Shown here: positions 13,840-14,604 of the stretch, piece by piece
How positions within the stretch are numbered: position 1 is the stretch's first letter
Layout: every line of letters begins with the position of its first letter
DNA from: a bacterium
GTDB taxonomy: Bacteria; Elusimicrobiota; Elusimicrobia; UBA1565; UBA9628
Assembly (NCBI GenBank): GCA_021796015.1
Contig: JAJYOT010000048.1
Coordinates: 1 to 14,604, forward strand
DNA length: 14,604 bases
Direction of reading: 5' to 3'
Notes under the pieces: generated by a model
What the model was told of the DNA's origin: nothing
Seen by the model: only the letters and a program-made list of their open reading frames with translations
Databases searched by the model: none
Position numbers and translations under genes: made by a program

Positions 13840-14259
13840 TTACAGATAGCGATTGATGACAATTCCCACCCTGCCTTGGCGGGGACTGACGGAATTGGGA
13901 TAAACGCCGACAAAATCGCCAGGCGCGGGAGGACCGATTTTCCCTTTATAGCTCAGCTGAGCTTCGACCGTCAAGGGGTATTTCAAATGGGCATCCGGGA
14001 GTAAAAGGTCATCAGAACCGAGCTTATAAAAAACAGGGAAACGCGGGTTGACAATGCGCTTAACCGCGATCGGCGTTCCCCCCGCGTCTTTAACAATGAT
14101 GAACAAGGATTCTTCCCGGTGTTCCACCTCGTTCATCAAATTTCCTGAAACAGTGATGGAACCCGAAATCGCGAGATTACTTCGGAATTTCTGGCAGGAA
14201 ACGAAACTCAAGCACAGAAAAGTTGCCCCAATAAAACCTCTCTCCCAATGCCGCTTCAT
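13840..14259 (-). CDS. Lipoprotein with a CcmI/CycH C-terminal-like domain
   Basis: A 139-aa envelope protein. It begins MKRHWERGFIGATFLCLSFV followed by Ser-Cys, a short lipoprotein signal with C22 as the lipidation site, so the mature protein should be membrane-anchored. The rest (SGSITVSGNL, ESLFIIVKDAGGTPIAVKRI, FPVFYKLGSDDLLLPDA, PLTVEAQLSYKGK, PGDFVG) follows the pattern of the C-terminal domain of the cytochrome c biogenesis protein CcmI/CycH. That domain also occurs alone in lipoproteins. This assignment is by recalled family pattern. A frame from a TTG at 14268 exists, but it falls inside the -10 promoter element, so the ATG at 14259 is chosen. There is no ribosome site and almost no leader. 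Confidence 0.85.
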   Translation of the reverse strand: MKRHWERGFIGATFLCLSFVSCQKFRSNLAISGSITVSGNLMNEVEHREESLFIIVKDAGGTPIAVKRIVNPRFPVFYKLGSDDLLLPDAHLKYPLTVEAQLSYKGKIGPPAPGDFVGVYPNSVSPRQGRVGIVINRYL

Positions 14260-14267
14260 CCGGTTCA

Positions 14268-14276
14268 ATTATAGCA
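14268..14276 (-). promoter_or_regulatory. Extended -10 promoter of the lipoprotein gene
   Basis: The minus strand reads TGC TATAAT, a perfect extended -10 element, ending 8 nt before the ATG at 14259. No convincing -35 is seen, which is normal for extended -10 promoters. Transcription would start within about 2 nt of the ATG, implying a leaderless mRNA. Confidence 0.65.
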
Positions 14277-14280
14277 TTGG

Positions 14281-14295
14281 GCCCTCACTCAGGGC
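14281..14295. repeat. Short inverted repeat between divergent promoters
   Basis: GCCCT and AGGGC flank a 5-nt spacer (CACTC), just upstream of the lipoprotein promoter and between two divergent genes. It could be an operator half-site pair or may be chance. Confidence 0.3.
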
Positions 14296-14327
14296 AGGTC
14301 ATTATTGTGTTATCAAAATCCCAATTT

Positions 14328-14336
14328 TGCTATTTT
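14328..14336 (+). promoter_or_regulatory. Candidate extended -10 promoter of the enoyl-CoA hydratase/isomerase family gene
   Basis: TGC TATTTT (consensus TGN TATAAT) ends 6 nt before the ATG at 14343, with no Shine-Dalgarno sequence between. It mirrors the divergent lipoprotein promoter and likewise predicts a leaderless transcript. The region is AT-rich, so chance matches are possible. Confidence 0.4.
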
Positions 14337-14342
14337 TTAATT

Positions 14343-14604
14343 ATGGAAAACTCGTCTTCACCCCCCGCCTCGGCCTTAATCTCCGTTCAAGACCGCGGAA
14401 AGGTTCGCGCCTTGGTTTTCAATCATCCGCCGTCCAATAATCTTTCTCTTTCTTTTTTCGACGCCCTTGAGGCGGAATTAGCCGCCGCGAAAGCCAATCC
14501 CAATATTCGCGCGGTCTTATTGGCCTCGTCTATCTCCAAGTATTTTTCAGCGGGGCTGGAACTCTCGGAACTCTTCGCCTCGGAAGAAAAAACGCGGCGC
14601 GCAC
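14343..14604 (+). CDS. Enoyl-CoA hydratase/isomerase family protein, N-terminal part (cut by window edge)
   Basis: Crotonase-fold enzymes act on acyl-CoA esters, for example in fatty-acid beta-oxidation. I translated 87 codons from the ATG at 14343: VRALVFNHPPSNNLSLSFFD, then IRAVLLASSISKYFSAGLEL. The FSAGLEL segment is the oxyanion-hole and CoA-binding signature of the superfamily. The NNLSLSFFDALEAEL pattern plus FSAGLxL looks closer to delta3,delta2-enoyl-CoA isomerases (ECI1/DCI type) than to hydratases, but the catalytic glutamate region lies beyond the window. No ribosome site is seen, and the gene is divergent from the lipoprotein gene. The specific reaction cannot be settled from this part. 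Confidence 0.88.
   Translation, partial: MENSSSPPASALISVQDRGKVRALVFNHPPSNNLSLSFFDALEAELAAAKANPNIRAVLLASSISKYFSAGLELSELFASEEKTRRA

Noticed and set aside
1..14604. CRISPR array, tRNA or rRNA genes, transposase genes, phage genes.
   Set aside because: No regularly spaced repeats, no cloverleaf-like sequence in the gaps and no recombinase or phage protein among the plausible frames.

Overview
The window reads as chromosomal DNA of a Gram-negative-type bacterium with a mid-range base composition. It has Sec signal peptides, an apparent lipoprotein, a competence-type DNA-uptake channel (ComEC and ComF) and a sigma-54 regulatory module. No marker fixes the lineage. The unusual sigma-54, the activator without a DNA-binding domain and the many unrecognised secreted proteins suggest an under-studied phylum, but this is only an impression.

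Left block (1-5853, all on the minus strand, read right to left): rpoN, then comEC, nadK, recN and gltX (cut by the window edge). Spacing is tight (22-nt gap, 14-nt overlap, 1-nt TAATG overlap, 51-nt gap), so this looks like one operon. comEC is split by a frameshift at an 8-T tract. Removing one T joins the membrane channel part to its C-terminal domain.

Middle block (5854-8584): divergent from rpoN are a soluble two-PAS sensor histidine kinase and an NtrC-type sigma-54 activator that ends without the usual Fis-type DNA-binding domain. With the adjacent short, divergent sigma-54 this looks like a compact sigma-54 circuit of the kind known from Helicobacter FlgS/FlgR and Chlamydia CtcB/CtcC.

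Scar (8585-9071): there is no intact gene here. The stretch is a mosaic of two broken copies of genes found elsewhere in the window. One is a 136-bp piece that is 98.5% identical to the 3' end of the glycine-rich protein gene (11320-11455). It joins at a 5-bp microhomology to a 221-bp, about 80% identical copy of the comEC start plus the last rpoN codons. A long imperfect hairpin (8989-9051) begins exactly where that copy ends.

Right block (9072-14604): two coupled plus-strand genes encode secreted proteins, the first with an unusual HELLGH motif. They converge on a minus-strand gene for a secreted, low-complexity protein with two glycine-rich hydrophobic segments and a near-consensus promoter. 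Then come comF and a lipoprotein gene on the minus strand. Divergent from the lipoprotein gene is the start of an enoyl-CoA hydratase/isomerase family gene. The last two genes have extended -10 elements so close to their ATGs that the mRNAs are probably leaderless. No rRNA, tRNA, CRISPR array or complete transposon was seen.
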